Numbered from the stretch's first letter, positions 1 to 8,779 are shown. The stretch: DNA of 64,000 bases from Phytoactinopolyspora halotolerans (GCF_010550675.1 NZ_JAAGOA010000025.1:53351-117350), one strand, 5' to 3'. The notes: generated by a model not told the origin, from the sequence alone. A program made the numbers and translations.

Positions 1-1520
1 GCGATGTAGACGAACAGCACGGCCATAACGGCGACGCCTGCCCACATGGCCTGCTGCCAACCATCGATGTAGGACTGCCTTGCGGCGTCGACCAGGTCCT
101 GCGCGCGTGAGCCCGCGCCGCCGGCGGCCTCGAGTGCGGTGGCGATGCCTTCCCGTGCGGGGCCCGCGGTCTCCTCGGGCATGCCGTCCAGCCGGTCGTC
201 GATGGCGTTGCGGTAGCCGGCCGTCAGGATGGCGCCGAGCATGGCGATGCCGAGTGCGGTGCCGAATTCTCGGGTGACGTCGTTGAGGGCGGAGGCGACG
301 CCTTGCTTCTCGCGCGGCAGGGAGAGGGTGATGGCCTCGGTGGAGGGCACCATGGCCAGGCCCATGCCGAAGCCCATGACGACTATGCCGGGCAGGATCG
401 ACAGGTAACCACCGTCGACGGAGACCAGCAGGGCCATCAGCGCCAGGCCGACGCCGGTCAGCACGATGCCTGCGGACATTGTCGAGCGGGGACCGGCCCG
501 CACGGCCAGCCTGGGCGCAAGGCCGGAGGCCATCATCATCGCGACCGCCATGGGCATGAGCGCCGCCGCGGACAGCAGCGCCGACCAGTCGACCACGGCT
601 TGAAGGAACGGGAAGAGGACCACGAAAATGCCCGACTGGACACCGAAGACCACGAGTAGCGTGATCGAGCCGCCGGCCAGGCCGCGGTCACGGAACAGGC
701 GAACGTCCAGCAGCGAGGCGTCCCGGCGGCGCAGTTCCCAGGACACGAAACCGGCTGCGGCGAGGAGGCCGACGGCGAGACTGACCAGGGTCGCGGTAGC
801 GCTCCAGCCGCGCTCCGGTCCCTCCTGCAGGCAGAAGATGAGGGCGGCGACGGCGACGATGGATATCAGTGCGCCGATGGTGTCGAAGGCGTGGCCGGAG
901 CGCTCGCGGGAGTTGGGAACCGACGTCAGCGTCATGGCCATGGCTACGACGATCAGCGCGATGGGCAGGGCGAACAGCCAGCGCCAGTCGGCGACGTCGA
1001 CGAGAAGGGCAGAGAGGAACATGCCCAGGATGCCGCCACCTCCGGCGACGCCGGTCCACACGCCGATCGCCTTTCCACGCTGCTCCTCGGGGAAGGTGGA
1101 GGTGATGACGGCCAGGGTGATGGGCATGATCGTTGCTGCGCCGATACCGCTGGCCACGCGCGCGCCGATCAGCACCTCGGCGGTCGGGGCCAGGGCCGCC
1201 ACCACGTTCGACACGCCGAAGACGGCCAGCCCGGCGATCAGCATGGGCTTGCGGCCCAGTCGGTCACCGATCGCGCCGAGCGGCAGCAGCAGTGCGGCCA
1301 GGGCGAGGGTGTAGATGTTGATGATCCACAGGACTGTGTCGTGCGAGGTGTCGAAGTCGACGGCCATCTGCGTCTGGGCGACGTTCAGCCCGGACACCGA
1401 CGCGATGACAGCCATCAGCGCCATCGAGACGGCGATCAGGATCACGCGCAATTGACGCGCAGCCGGCGCGCCCTCGCGGCTCCCGTCCGCGGGTGCCGCC
1501 TGTGCAGAGTTCGTACTCAT
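1..1520 (-). CDS. DHA2-family MFS drug exporter (14-TM type), 3' end off window
   Basis: Proton-driven membrane exporter of the EmrB/QacA (DHA2) branch. The first 506 codons are in the window and the C-terminus lies beyond the left edge. Seen: an N-terminal hydrophobic helix, then the loop motif GDRLGRKPML, then motif C-like WTGVAGGGGILG, followed by many further hydrophobic helices. The length so far already exceeds a 12-TM carrier, which fits the 14-TM class. The start is the ATG at 1518-1520, preceded by AAGAGGAAT. A short reading frame with its own ribosome site lies 29 bases upstream and may be a leader. The substrate cannot be read from sequence; homologues export antibiotics and biocides. 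Confidence 0.93.
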   Translation of the reverse strand, partial: MSTNSAQAAPADGSREGAPAARQLRVILIAVSMALMAVIASVSGLNVAQTQMAVDFDTSHDTVLWIINIYTLALAALLLPLGAIGDRLGRKPMLIAGLAVFGVSNVVAALAPTAEVLIGARVASGIGAATIMPITLAVITSTFPEEQRGKAIGVWTGVAGGGGILGMFLSALLVDVADWRWLFALPIALIVVAMAMTLTSVPNSRERSGHAFDTIGALISIVAVAALIFCLQEGPERGWSATATLVSLAVGLLAAAGFVSWELRRRDASLLDVRLFRDRGLAGGSITLLVVFGVQSGIFVVLFPFLQAVVDWSALLSAAALMPMAVAMMMASGLAPRLAVRAGPRSTMSAGIVLTGVGLALMALLVSVDGGYLSILPGIVVMGFGMGLAMVPSTEAITLSLPREKQGVASALNDVTREFGTALGIAMLGAILTAGYRNAIDDRLDGMPEETAGPAREGIATALEAAGGAGSRAQDLVDAARQSYIDGWQQAMWAGVAVMAVLFVYI

Positions 1521-1549
1521 GGATTCCTCTTAAGAAAGGGCATGCACAA

Positions 1550-1681
1550 TCAGCCCGGAGCAGGACCGGTTGCCGTGTGCATGGGCGGTGAGATGGGGAC
1601 CTGCGTCTGAATGGTGACCGCGAGGATGCGACGTGCCACGAACGTGCCGCCGGTGCTGAAGGCGTCGATGCGGTGCTTCAT
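1550..1681 (-). CDS. Possible 43-residue leader peptide upstream of the MFS exporter
   Basis: A 43-codon frame begins with ATG at 1679-1681, seven bases after an AGGAG ribosome site, and ends with TGA 29 bases before the exporter start. It starts MKHRIDAFSTGG and carries no domain I recognise. Placement, size and the strong ribosome site fit an attenuation leader or a small independent peptide. It could also be chance, since GC-rich DNA is full of open frames. Confidence 0.4.
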   Translation of the reverse strand: MKHRIDAFSTGGTFVARRILAVTIQTQVPISPPMHTATGPAPG

Positions 1682-2283
1682 ACGTTGCTCCTGTCGGTTC
1701 CTCGCTCTCGGTGAATTGAGCGGAACTGCGCCTCGATTGCTGACAGGAAGCGTGTGTGGCATGAGTCACAGAGCGACGGGAGCGCTGACCAACGATGCTC
1801 GCGACGCCGCGGCTAGGTGGGTGTAGGCCGAGCTGAGCGACGTGATCTGATGCCGATCACCGTCGGCATCGACCGTCATGCTCGCCATGCGGAAGATTCC
1901 CGTTGGCTAACTCGCCGAACTCGTCGCATCACATCCGCACAACTGGTCGTGCCGAACATTGGCCGTGTCGAGGCCGTCCGTGGCATGTCACAAATCACCG
2001 AGCCACTTCGTCTCACATGTCGCAGACACCACGGGAAGACCGAACGCGTCTCCAGGGAAGGTGCGAACTTGATGGACCCTGCTGAGCTCCTGCCGATCGT
2101 CGTTGCTGGTCGGCGCGCTGGCGCAATCCGGAGGACTTTCGTCCACCTCGCGCTGGGACGCGAGGGCTCCCGCTGCGCGGGCACGACGCTCACGCGTGTC
2201 GAGCGCTGCTCATCGCCACCGCGCTGATCGCCTTGTCCATCGGGCTCATCCGCGTCGCCTGACTCTGGCCCACGACGATCGAC
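1682..2283. other. Gene-poor stretch, possibly degraded
   Basis: No convincing gene lies between the exporter leader and the oxidoreductase. Frames on both strands lack normal codon bias and recognisable motifs. The last part, 2203-2262 on the plus strand, reads as a hydrophobic helix (ALLIATALIALSIGLIRVA then stop). A different frame just upstream (about 2103-2130) also reads as membrane-like (LLVGALAQS). This may be a small membrane protein gene ruined by frameshifts. Confidence 0.35.
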
Positions 2284-2296
2284 GGAGGAAATGAAG

Positions 2297-3130
2297 ATGA
2301 TCTTGGTGACCGGTGCAACCGGAAATGTGGGGTCGGAGCTGGTTCGTGCGCTGTCCGAGGCCGGCAAGCAGGTGCGCGCGCTTACGCACAGCCCGACGGA
2401 TGCCTCCGTAGTGCCCCCCGGCGTCGAAGTCGTGACCGGTGATCTGAACCGGGCGCAGAGCCTGACCGCCGCTCTGACCGGGGTCGACCGGATCTTCCTG
2501 CTGCCCGGCTACCAGGACATGCCCGGCATGCTGACGCTGGCCCGGCGGACCGGAGTACGGCAGGTCGTGCTGCTTTCCGGAGGCTCCGCCGCACTCGCGG
2601 ACCTCAACAATGCGGTGTCCCGCTACATGACCCTCGCCGAGCAAGCCGTGCGCGAGTCCGGGATGCCGTGGACCCTCCTCCGGCCGCGGGCCTTCATGTC
2701 CAACGCCCTGCGCTGGCGGCCGCAACTCGCGGCCGGCGACGCGATACGCGTGCCGTTCGCCGACGTCCCGGCCGCCGTCATCGACCCGTACGACATCGCG
2801 GCCGTTGCGGCCCAGGCACTGATCACCGACGACCACGAAGGCCGGATCCACGAACTGACCGGACCACAGCCCCTCCTGCCCGCCGACCAGGTCGCCGTGC
2901 TCGCCTACGTACTCGGACGCGACCTTCGCTGCCAGGGCCTGACAGACGCCCAGGCACGAGAGGAGATGAGCCGGACGATGCCCCCCGAGTACGTCGACGC
3001 GTTCATCGACTTCTACGCCGAAGGCACTCTCGACGAATCAACAGTGTTCCCCACCGTCCGGGAGGTCACCGGGCACGAGCCGCGCACCTTCGAGCAATGG
3101 GCCCGAATCCACGCCCGCGCATTCCATTGA
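2297..3130 (+). CDS. NmrA-type NAD(P)-binding oxidoreductase
   Basis: Atypical short-chain dehydrogenase of the NmrA/QorB group, a Rossmann-fold cytoplasmic protein that binds NAD(P) and either reduces quinone-type compounds or senses redox state. Seen: the nucleotide motif VTGATGNVGSELV at the N-terminus, VVTGDLN, a GVDRIFLLPG segment, VVLLSGGSAA, and the substrate-side WTLLRPRAFM typical of this group. There is no YxxxK catalytic pair, as expected for atypical members. Two in-phase ATGs occur, at 2291 and 2297. The GGAGG at 2284-2288 is only two bases from the first but eight from the second, so 2297 is preferred. Confidence 0.9.
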   Translation: MILVTGATGNVGSELVRALSEAGKQVRALTHSPTDASVVPPGVEVVTGDLNRAQSLTAALTGVDRIFLLPGYQDMPGMLTLARRTGVRQVVLLSGGSAALADLNNAVSRYMTLAEQAVRESGMPWTLLRPRAFMSNALRWRPQLAAGDAIRVPFADVPAAVIDPYDIAAVAAQALITDDHEGRIHELTGPQPLLPADQVAVLAYVLGRDLRCQGLTDAQAREEMSRTMPPEYVDAFIDFYAEGTLDESTVFPTVREVTGHEPRTFEQWARIHARAFH

Positions 3131-3164
3131 GCGCTTCGACATCACAGACCCGATCGCAGAGTTC

Positions 3165-3274
3165 GCTGACAGGACTTCGGCGGGGTTGCGGACGGTGTCG
3201 AGTTCACGCTGGGCGGCGTCTTGGTGAAGGAGGTCGGCCGGGTTGTGGTCGGCCTCCTCGGCGGTATGGAGGGC
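3165..3274 (-). pseudogene. Possible fragment of a TraA/MobF-type relaxase
   Basis: Read on the minus strand, this stretch gives about 35 open codons beginning ALHTAEEADHNPADLLHQ and continuing AAQRELDTVRNPAEVL. The pattern resembles the late part of actinobacterial conjugative relaxase-helicases. There is a stop codon upstream and nothing recognisable downstream. If right, it is a relic of a lost plasmid or integrative element. The match is short and made by eye. Confidence 0.3.
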
Positions 3275-3414
3275 TTACCGTCGTCGCCCTATGTGAGCAA
3301 CGAGCCGGCAGTCGGGCTGCCCCCCGGTCCAGGGCGTCGCGGCGGCGATCCTCGCCGTACCGCTGGCCGAACGGATGTGTCGACGCCTGGGGATCCCGAC
3401 GTCGCACGGGACGC

Positions 3415-4101
3415 CTACGACGACGAGTCGAGGTTGAGCGACACGCCGTCGCCGGTGACGGTGAGCTGCTGCGCGCGCAGGCCGAGCGGCAGACCGGAGA
3501 GATCGGAGATCCGGTACGTCCCGGCTTGGTCGATCTCCACGTCGAGACCGGGCAGTTGCTCGCCGACGTCCACCTCATCGATCTCAGCGATGACCGAGTC
3601 GCCGTCCAGCCCTGGGGTGACCACGAGCGTCGCCGCTCCCTCCGGCTGCGCACGCACCTCCAGCTGCTCGGTCTCAGGCAACGGAATGACCTCGACGTCG
3701 ACGAGTTGGCCGGGGAGAGCGTCGACGATGGCCTGTTCGAGGCCCTCGGATGGGACGTCGACGTCCATGACGGCGCTGGCGGCCGAGATGTCGTTTCCGC
3801 CGAGCCAGCGGGCATCGGTCAGCTCCGCGTGCGCGCTGGCACCGGTCATCGATCTGTAGCTGAGCCCTTGCGCGTCGATCTCCACGGTGGCCAGCTCGCG
3901 GTTGATGAGGCGCGGAATGACCGGGCTGGTTCCGAGCGAGACCTCGGCCGTGCCGCCCCACTCGTCGGCCACGAACGCGGCGATACGGTCCTTCACGACG
4001 GCGCGGGCGAGCAGTTCTGCACCGACGGCGAGGGCCGCCAGGACAAGCAGGACAACCAACCACACCCATGCGCGCGAACGCCGCCGTCGAGACCGTGCCA
4101 T
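3415..4101 (-). CDS. LmeA-like (DUF2993) membrane-anchored phospholipid-binding protein
   Basis: DUF2993 protein related to mycobacterial LmeA, which binds phospholipids in the envelope. Seen: a short basic N-terminus (MARSRRRRSR), one hydrophobic helix at about residues 11-31 that would act as uncleaved anchor or signal, then an all-beta LmeA-type body with the tracts VSLGTSPVIPRLINRELATV, ALPGQLVDVEVIPLPE and the C-terminal LPLGLRAQQLTVTGDGV. The ATG at 4099-4101 is chosen over an earlier in-frame ATG because the extra residues would be cysteine- and arginine-rich and unlike the family. It is convergent with the oxidoreductase gene. Confidence 0.85.
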   Translation of the reverse strand: MARSRRRRSRAWVWLVVLLVLAALAVGAELLARAVVKDRIAAFVADEWGGTAEVSLGTSPVIPRLINRELATVEIDAQGLSYRSMTGASAHAELTDARWLGGNDISAASAVMDVDVPSEGLEQAIVDALPGQLVDVEVIPLPETEQLEVRAQPEGAATLVVTPGLDGDSVIAEIDEVDVGEQLPGLDVEIDQAGTYRISDLSGLPLGLRAQQLTVTGDGVSLNLDSSS

Positions 4102-4173
4102 GTGTGCACAATACGGGCGCCGCCATCGGCAGCACCGACCCAGCCCACACTCCCCACCCTTCTCCCCCACCCC

Positions 4174-4226
4174 CATGATCATGAACACTTGCCGTGCTAT
4201 GTGAACGGATACTGTTCATGATCATG
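4174..4226. repeat. Palindromic element with ATGATCATG core
   Basis: Perfect 14-bp inverted repeat: CATGATCATGAACA at 4174-4187 and its reverse complement at 4213-4226, with a 25-base spacer. It lies between the divergent LmeA-like and SRPBCC genes, so it is not placed as a terminator for either. The same ATGATCATG core forms the base of the longer palindrome at 22355-22446, which suggests a dispersed repeat family. Confidence 0.8.
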
Positions 4227-4435
4227 ACCCAGGGTGCGCGTTGCGGCGTCCGGATACCACGCATAACCTGGTGTCGGCGGTGTTCCACGCCTCACCTCCT
4301 CTCTCCGGTGCTCACGCCACCGGCTCCGTGGAGGCAAAGGGGACCACGAGTTCTCGGGACACAGGTGAGCATGCCCCATCCGGCGGGGTGACGAGAGCGT
4401 GAGTCTCGTAGCCGCGCCGTGAACAGGAGCATGTG

Positions 4436-5137
4436 ATGACCAAGCAGAAGTCGTTCAAGACCCGAGTCCGCACTCGGATGGAGAAGACCGGCGAAAGTTA
4501 CGCCGCCGCGCGTCGCCAGCTGCTCAGCAAGAACGACGAGGCGCCGAGTGAGCCGGCCGCCGAGGTTGCTCCGCCCGAACAGAACGGCGCCGTTCGAGCC
4601 CTACAACAGTCCGAGCAGTCGGCGCTGGAGCGCACCGGACGCGGCTGGGACCAGTGGTTCGCGCTCCTCGATGAGTGGAACGCCACTGCACGGGCGCACG
4701 CCGAGATCGCTCGGTGGCTCATCGAGGATCACGACGTGCCCGGCTGGTGGGCGCAGAGCATCACCGTCGCGTATGAACAGGCACGAGGCATGCGCGCGCC
4801 CGGGCAGCGCAGCAACGGGACCTTTTCCGCGACGGCCAGCAAGACCGTCGGCGTGCCCGTTGAGCGCCTGTTCGACGCCTTCAATGACGCCGTGCTCCGG
4901 GAGAAGTGGCTGCCGGGCGCAGCGCTGCACGTCCGTACCGCGACCGCACCGAAGACATTCCGGGCGGATTGGGCCGACGACGGGACCCGGATCGTCGCCG
5001 GGTTCACCGCGAAGGGCGACGCCAAGTCCTCCGTCGGCCTCGAACACGAGAAGCTGCCAGACGCCGAGGCGGCGGCCGAGATGAAGGCCTATTGGCGGGA
5101 CCACTTCGGCGCCCTCAAGCAGCTCCTCGAGGCGTAA
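4436..5137 (+). CDS. DUF4287 / SRPBCC-domain protein
   Basis: Two-part cytoplasmic protein. The N-terminal 30 residues (MTKQKSFKTRVRTRMEKTGE then SYAAARRQLL) match the DUF4287 pattern. After an acidic linker, a helical middle has WWAQSITVAYEQARG. The C-terminal 90 residues (VERLFDAFNDAVLREKWLPG to HFGALKQLLEA) look like an SRPBCC/AHSA1 ligand-binding fold. The function is unknown; relatives are found widely in actinobacteria. The start is the ATG at 4436, six bases after AGGAG at 4425-4429; a GTG one codon earlier is less well placed. Confidence 0.85.
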   Translation: MTKQKSFKTRVRTRMEKTGESYAAARRQLLSKNDEAPSEPAAEVAPPEQNGAVRALQQSEQSALERTGRGWDQWFALLDEWNATARAHAEIARWLIEDHDVPGWWAQSITVAYEQARGMRAPGQRSNGTFSATASKTVGVPVERLFDAFNDAVLREKWLPGAALHVRTATAPKTFRADWADDGTRIVAGFTAKGDAKSSVGLEHEKLPDAEAAAEMKAYWRDHFGALKQLLEA

Positions 5138-5171
5138 CGGTTCGGCGTGACCGGGTGGGCACAGCGCCCGC

Positions 5172-6077
5172 TCAGTCGACGAGGACGGTGCGGGCGCTGT
5201 GCACGGTGAAGGTTTCCGCTGCCGTGTAGACGAGGGGTTCGATATCCGTGATCGGCGGGTTCCCGTCGACGTACAGGGTGACCTCCCAGGTCGCGGTCAG
5301 ATCGACGTGGCCATCGCCTGACCTTGTGTACACGGCGTGTACGGGGTAGTGGCCGGGATTCGTGATCGGATCGGTGCCGTCATATCCATAACCGGGGCCT
5401 GTACCGCCAGAGCCGTTGCTCCACGACCACGCATACGACGGCTCGGCTTCGACACTCCCCGGAAGCGGATTCTCGATATCGAAACCGACCGTCCCTGGAT
5501 CTTCGGTAGAAGCGATCACGGGCAGATTCACTACGGCATTCACCGCCGGGGCGACGTCGATCTCTGGCTCGGTGATCTGCTTATAGTGCTCCTCCAGAAT
5601 TGAGACGACCTCCGCTTCGACGTTGGCGAGAGGTATCGGTTCTGCGCCTTGCCCCGCGGTCTGGCAGACACGATCCCGGCCCGGCCACGGCTCCCACGGA
5701 TCGCTTTCGCTCTCCCTCCGATAGACGCGCACGTAGAGGCCGTACTCGCCGTCCTCTTCGCAGATAGCCTCGGCACACATGACATTTCCGGGAAGATCGG
5801 ACTCGTTTGTCCGACAGCGGACGACGTAGCGCACCATCCACACCACGCCGTCCTCATCGATCGCCTCGCCACCCTGAGGCAGCGGCGTATCCGGGTAGAA
5901 CGTCCGTGTGTTGCTGTCGTAGATGTATCCGACACCTTGACTATCCACCTCCGGCGTCGGCGGCGAAGGCGGGCACTCGCCACCCCACACGCCACAAGAG
6001 TGCGCAGGAACCACCATAACTGTGAAGTAGAGCATCAATACGATTGCACCTGAAAGGGAGATAAACTTCCGGCTCAC
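5172..6077 (-). CDS. Secreted protein of unknown function
   Basis: A signal peptide is clear (VSRKFISLSGAIVLMLYFTV), followed by a cysteine- and proline-rich start to the mature protein (SCGVWGGECPPSPPTPE). The middle has several cysteines that could form disulfides. The last 110 residues look like a beta-sandwich, with SYAWSWSNGSGGTGPGYGYD and YPVHAVYTRSGDGHVDLTATWEVTLYV resembling a PKD-like fold. The GTG start at 6075-6077 overlaps the stop codon of the upstream lipoprotein gene by four bases (GTGA), with GGAGAGG just before it, so translation is probably coupled. The two proteins likely work together at the cell surface; no enzymatic motif is visible. Confidence 0.78.
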   Translation of the reverse strand: MSRKFISLSGAIVLMLYFTVMVVPAHSCGVWGGECPPSPPTPEVDSQGVGYIYDSNTRTFYPDTPLPQGGEAIDEDGVVWMVRYVVRCRTNESDLPGNVMCAEAICEEDGEYGLYVRVYRRESESDPWEPWPGRDRVCQTAGQGAEPIPLANVEAEVVSILEEHYKQITEPEIDVAPAVNAVVNLPVIASTEDPGTVGFDIENPLPGSVEAEPSYAWSWSNGSGGTGPGYGYDGTDPITNPGHYPVHAVYTRSGDGHVDLTATWEVTLYVDGNPPITDIEPLVYTAAETFTVHSARTVLVD

Positions 6078-6817
6078 AAAACCTCTCCCGATACGATGAT
6101 CCAATCCCCAGCCTCGCTTCGAACCGCCTGGTAGACGCTCTGGACATCTACATATTCGTCAAACTCCTGGACAACCTCGCCTCCGGTCGTACGCAATGCA
6201 CCTGAGGGCGAATCCATCACAGTCATAAATACCACCGACCCGCCTTCAATCGACGTCAGTTGGACGCTAGAGACTACAACTTCACCCGCGTCGAATACGA
6301 GGCCCTCATCATGCTTGCGCTTAGTCAGCTCATAACCATGCAAGCATTCTTGGCAACTGTCGGCGAACATCTCACGGCGTCGCTCCAGTGCGTCCTCTGA
6401 AGACCAGCTCTCATTTACGACGTCGATGTACTCTTCGAAGAATTGGGTGATCTCTGCTTCGATTTCCGCCGTTGGGTCGGGCGCCGGACTGGGGCCATCC
6501 GTCGCCTCGTCGGTTGCTGTCGCACCGGGGCTGTCGCTCGGTCCAGGGGACGGAGTGGACTCAGACTCGGCTACTGCTTCGCCGGTCGCGCTGGACGCGT
6601 CGGTCGGCTGGGCATCAGGCTCGTCATCTGAGCAACCAGCAAGTACGACGACTGCGCACAACAGTACGGCCAAGCATCGGCCAGGCGAGCCGAACCGGCG
6701 TGGACCGACTCCCAGCCACGCCCGGACGCGGGTAGACGTGGGCGCCGAACCCTCCGACGCGGACGTGGCATCAAGCCGCGCTCCGCGCCCCACCAAACGG
6801 CGCTCAAGATCATTCAT
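6074..6817 (-). CDS. DUF6318-like lipoprotein
   Basis: Surface lipoprotein. Seen: a hydrophobic segment ending in the lipobox LAGC, then a long Ser/Thr/Pro/Glu-rich linker, then a domain starting FFEEYIDVVNESWSSEDALE with a CQECL cysteine pair. That layout resembles DUF6318 lipoproteins of actinobacteria. The lipobox lies about 60 residues from the ATG at 6815-6817, which is far for a signal peptide. The true start may be an internal GTG nearer the hydrophobic segment (VRAWLGVGPRRF or VGPRRFGSPG). It forms a translationally coupled pair with the secreted protein downstream. Confidence 0.75.
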   Translation of the reverse strand: MNDLERRLVGRGARLDATSASEGSAPTSTRVRAWLGVGPRRFGSPGRCLAVLLCAVVVLAGCSDDEPDAQPTDASSATGEAVAESESTPSPGPSDSPGATATDEATDGPSPAPDPTAEIEAEITQFFEEYIDVVNESWSSEDALERRREMFADSCQECLHGYELTKRKHDEGLVFDAGEVVVSSVQLTSIEGGSVVFMTVMDSPSGALRTTGGEVVQEFDEYVDVQSVYQAVRSEAGDWIIVSGEVL

Positions 6818-7197
6818 GGCGGACAGAATAATCCCACGCACCCCAAGGCGCCAGACGCGCAACCGAATGATGACAAAGACGTTGACAACTTGTCCGATAC
6901 GTCTGCCGTGCGCCAGTTCCTCCTTGTCACTCGTTCAGGGTGCCAAGGCTGATCCACCTACCCCCTCGCGCCCACATCGGCCGGCAGGCCGCCCACAAGC
7001 TTTGCCCACTTGTGAGCCGAGTCACCAATGACGCACGGCACCGTCGAAGCACAACACACACACGACCGAGGTGCACTCGCGTTCTCCCAGCGCACCGAGG
7101 TGGAGACGGAGCTCACATGGTCTGTTCATCTGACTCTTGGCGCTCTCTCAGGTTCGGTGTGAAGGATGGCAATCAACGACGAGACGACCCTCGTCAT
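6818..7197. other. Intergenic, no gene seen
   Basis: About 380 bases between the divergent lipoprotein and the 102-residue protein gene. It has no open frame with normal codon use. A TTGACA hexamer occurs near 6881-6886, but no matching -10 is obvious. It presumably carries both promoters. Confidence 0.5.
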
Positions 7198-7208
7198 GAG
7201 GAGTGAAA

Positions 7209-7517
7209 ATGTACGCGATTCCGACTGCAGCAGAGATCCTGGGCGTGACACCAGCAGCACTGGAGGCGGCCCTCGAGCGCGGCGAGACCATCGCCACGCT
7301 ATCCAGATCCTGCGATGTCGACGTTGACACGATGACGGAATCCTTGGTCGACGCCGAGGTTCCGGATGTCGAAGCGCTGGCGACGATCGCCGGGTTCACA
7401 TCCGACGAGATCGCGCAGTTCGCGGCCGAGTTACGCGCCTACCTCGTCGAGTTCGTCAACGAGGGCCAAGACGCCGCCGACAACCTGTTCGACAGCCCGG
7501 CACTCGTCGCCGCCTGA
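7209..7517 (+). CDS. Small helical repeat protein, function unknown
   Basis: Acidic 102-residue cytoplasmic protein. It opens with AAEILGVTPAALEAALERGE followed by TIATLSRSCDVDVDTMTESL, a helix-turn-helix-like repeat (LGVTxxxLxxALxxGxTIAxLA) that recurs in many actinobacterial proteins of unknown role. The start is the ATG at 7209, five bases after GAGGAG at 7198-7203. The gene stands alone and ends at a strong bidirectional hairpin. Confidence 0.72.
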   Translation: MYAIPTAAEILGVTPAALEAALERGETIATLSRSCDVDVDTMTESLVDAEVPDVEALATIAGFTSDEIAQFAAELRAYLVEFVNEGQDAADNLFDSPALVAA

Positions 7518-7525
7518 CCACACGT

Positions 7526-7572
7526 AGCGCCCTGCGGTGCGAGGCCTCCCTCCCCACGCTCCGCGGGGCGCT
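7526..7572. terminator. Bidirectional hairpin between convergent genes
   Basis: AGCGCCCTGCGG at 7526-7537 pairs with CCGCGGGGCGCT at 7561-7572: 12 pairs including one G-U, loop 23 bases. It sits between two convergent stops (7517 and 7585), so it can end transcripts from both sides. There is no T-tract, as is usual in high-GC actinobacteria. Confidence 0.65.
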
Positions 7573-7584
7573 CGCATACCTCAC

Positions 7585-7998
7585 TCACTGCAGGAACTGC
7601 TGCGCGAACTCCTCCGACGGCGGGATCTCCGTGATCACGTCCACCAGCACACCCGACGGATCGGCCACGATGAAGTGACGCTGGCCGAAGTCCTCACTGC
7701 GCAGCGGTAAGACCGGCACCAGTCCGGCACCATCCACCAGCCGCCGATACTCGGCGTCCACATCGTCGACCTCGAAGTTCAGCAGCACCCCTCTGGCGAC
7801 GTTCCGATAGCCGTCCGGAATGGTCGGATGGCCAGCGTCCAGGATCGCCAGCTCGTACGACGGATCGCCGTCGCGCCGCAGACTGACGTACCAGTCGGCC
7901 TCGAAGACCACGGCGAAGCCGAAGTGTTCCACGTAGAAGTGGCGACTCTCTGCCACCTTGTCCGTGCTGATCACGGGATAGAAGCTCGACAGTTTCAT
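7585..7998 (-). CDS. VOC-family (glyoxalase/bleomycin-resistance) protein
   Basis: Single VOC domain of 137 residues. Seen: the opening beta strand and helix [20 protein letters not shown], a central [16 protein letters not shown], then [18 protein letters not shown] and the closing [14 protein letters not shown] with a final metal-type Glu (TEIPPSEE). Members bind metal and a small ligand or toxin. It is divergent from a TetR regulator, and two matching operators lie in the 95-base gap, so it is the likely target gene of that repressor. Confidence 0.88.
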   Translation of the reverse strand: MKLSSFYPVISTDKVAESRHFYVEHFGFAVVFEADWYVSLRRDGDPSYELAILDAGHPTIPDGYRNVARGVLLNFEVDDVDAEYRRLVDGAGLVPVLPLRSEDFGQRHFIVADPSGVLVDVITEIPPSEEFAQQFLQ

Positions 7999-8020
7999 TG
8001 GTTTCCGCCTCTCAAAAGAT

Positions 8021-8074
8021 ACGTACCGTTGGTATGTTTCTTCTTCGAATCATAGATACATACCGTCGGTACGT
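8021..8074. promoter_or_regulatory. Twin TetR operators between VOC gene and regulator
   Basis: Two 17-bp sites, ACGTACCGTTGGTATGT at 8021-8037 and ACATACCGTCGGTACGT at 8058-8074, share the palindrome TACCGNCGGTA, perfect in the second. Their centres are 37 bp apart. The second touches the -10 box of the TetR gene and the first lies upstream of the VOC gene, so both could be repressed together. Confidence 0.82.
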
Positions 8075-8081
8075 CAACCGT

Positions 8082-8087
8082 TATGAT
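8082..8087 (+). promoter_or_regulatory. -10 box TATGAT for leaderless TetR transcript
   Basis: TATGAT ends six bases before the ATG at 8094, so the transcript probably begins at or next to the start codon. No ribosome site is present. Confidence 0.6.
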
Positions 8088-8093
8088 CGGTCC

Positions 8094-8705
8094 ATGCCCA
8101 CGACGCCTCAGCCGACACGTACGACGCGGACCAAGGCACAGCAGCGCGAGGAAACCACCCGTGCCCTCGTCGAACATGCCCGACGCCTCTTCGCCGCCAA
8201 GGGATACGCGCACGTCAGCCTCACCGAGATCGTCCAGGCCGCAGGCGTCACCAAGGGCGCGCTCTACCATCATTTCTCCGGCAAGGACGACGTGTTCCGC
8301 GCCGTGCTCGAACACGTCCACGGCGAGGTGGCCGAGCGCATCGCCGACGCAGCTCCGGACGCCGACCCCTGGACACAGCTCGTCGCCGGATGCCGAGCTT
8401 TCCTCACCGCGAGCACGGAACCGGGGATTCAGCGGATCATGCTGATCGACGCCCCGTCCGTGCTCGGCTGGAGTGACTGGCGTGACCTGGACGCGGCCAC
8501 CTCCATGCAACAACTCGAGGCCGCGCTGACGCAGCTGGTGGACGACGGCGTCATCGTCGACCAGCCGATCACGCCACTGGCCCACCTGTTGTCCGGGGCG
8601 ATGAACGAAGCCGCGCTCTGGCTTGCCCGGTCTCCTAACCGCGACCGTGACCTAGAGGACACCATGGCCACGCTCACCCGCCTCCTCCAGTCGCTGCGCG
8701 GCTGA
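8094..8705 (+). CDS. TetR/AcrR-family repressor
   Basis: Dimeric DNA-binding repressor. The N-terminal HTH is clear: RALVEHARRLFAAKGYAHVS, LTEIVQAAGVTKGALYHHFS, then GKDDVFRAVLEHV. The C-terminal ligand domain is of the common actinobacterial type (IQRIMLIDAPSVLGWSDWRD). The length of 203 residues is normal. Earlier in-frame starts would read through the operators and the -10 box, so ATG 8094 is used. It probably represses itself and the divergent VOC gene through the two sites at 8021-8074, responding to an unknown small molecule that the VOC protein may handle. Confidence 0.93.
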   Translation: MPTTPQPTRTTRTKAQQREETTRALVEHARRLFAAKGYAHVSLTEIVQAAGVTKGALYHHFSGKDDVFRAVLEHVHGEVAERIADAAPDADPWTQLVAGCRAFLTASTEPGIQRIMLIDAPSVLGWSDWRDLDAATSMQQLEAALTQLVDDGVIVDQPITPLAHLLSGAMNEAALWLARSPNRDRDLEDTMATLTRLLQSLRG

Positions 8706-8779
8706 CCATATCCGGCCAACCTCCCGCCGGAAACGGTCAACGTCTCAACGGTGCGCAGACACGGCAGCATCGCCGACTC

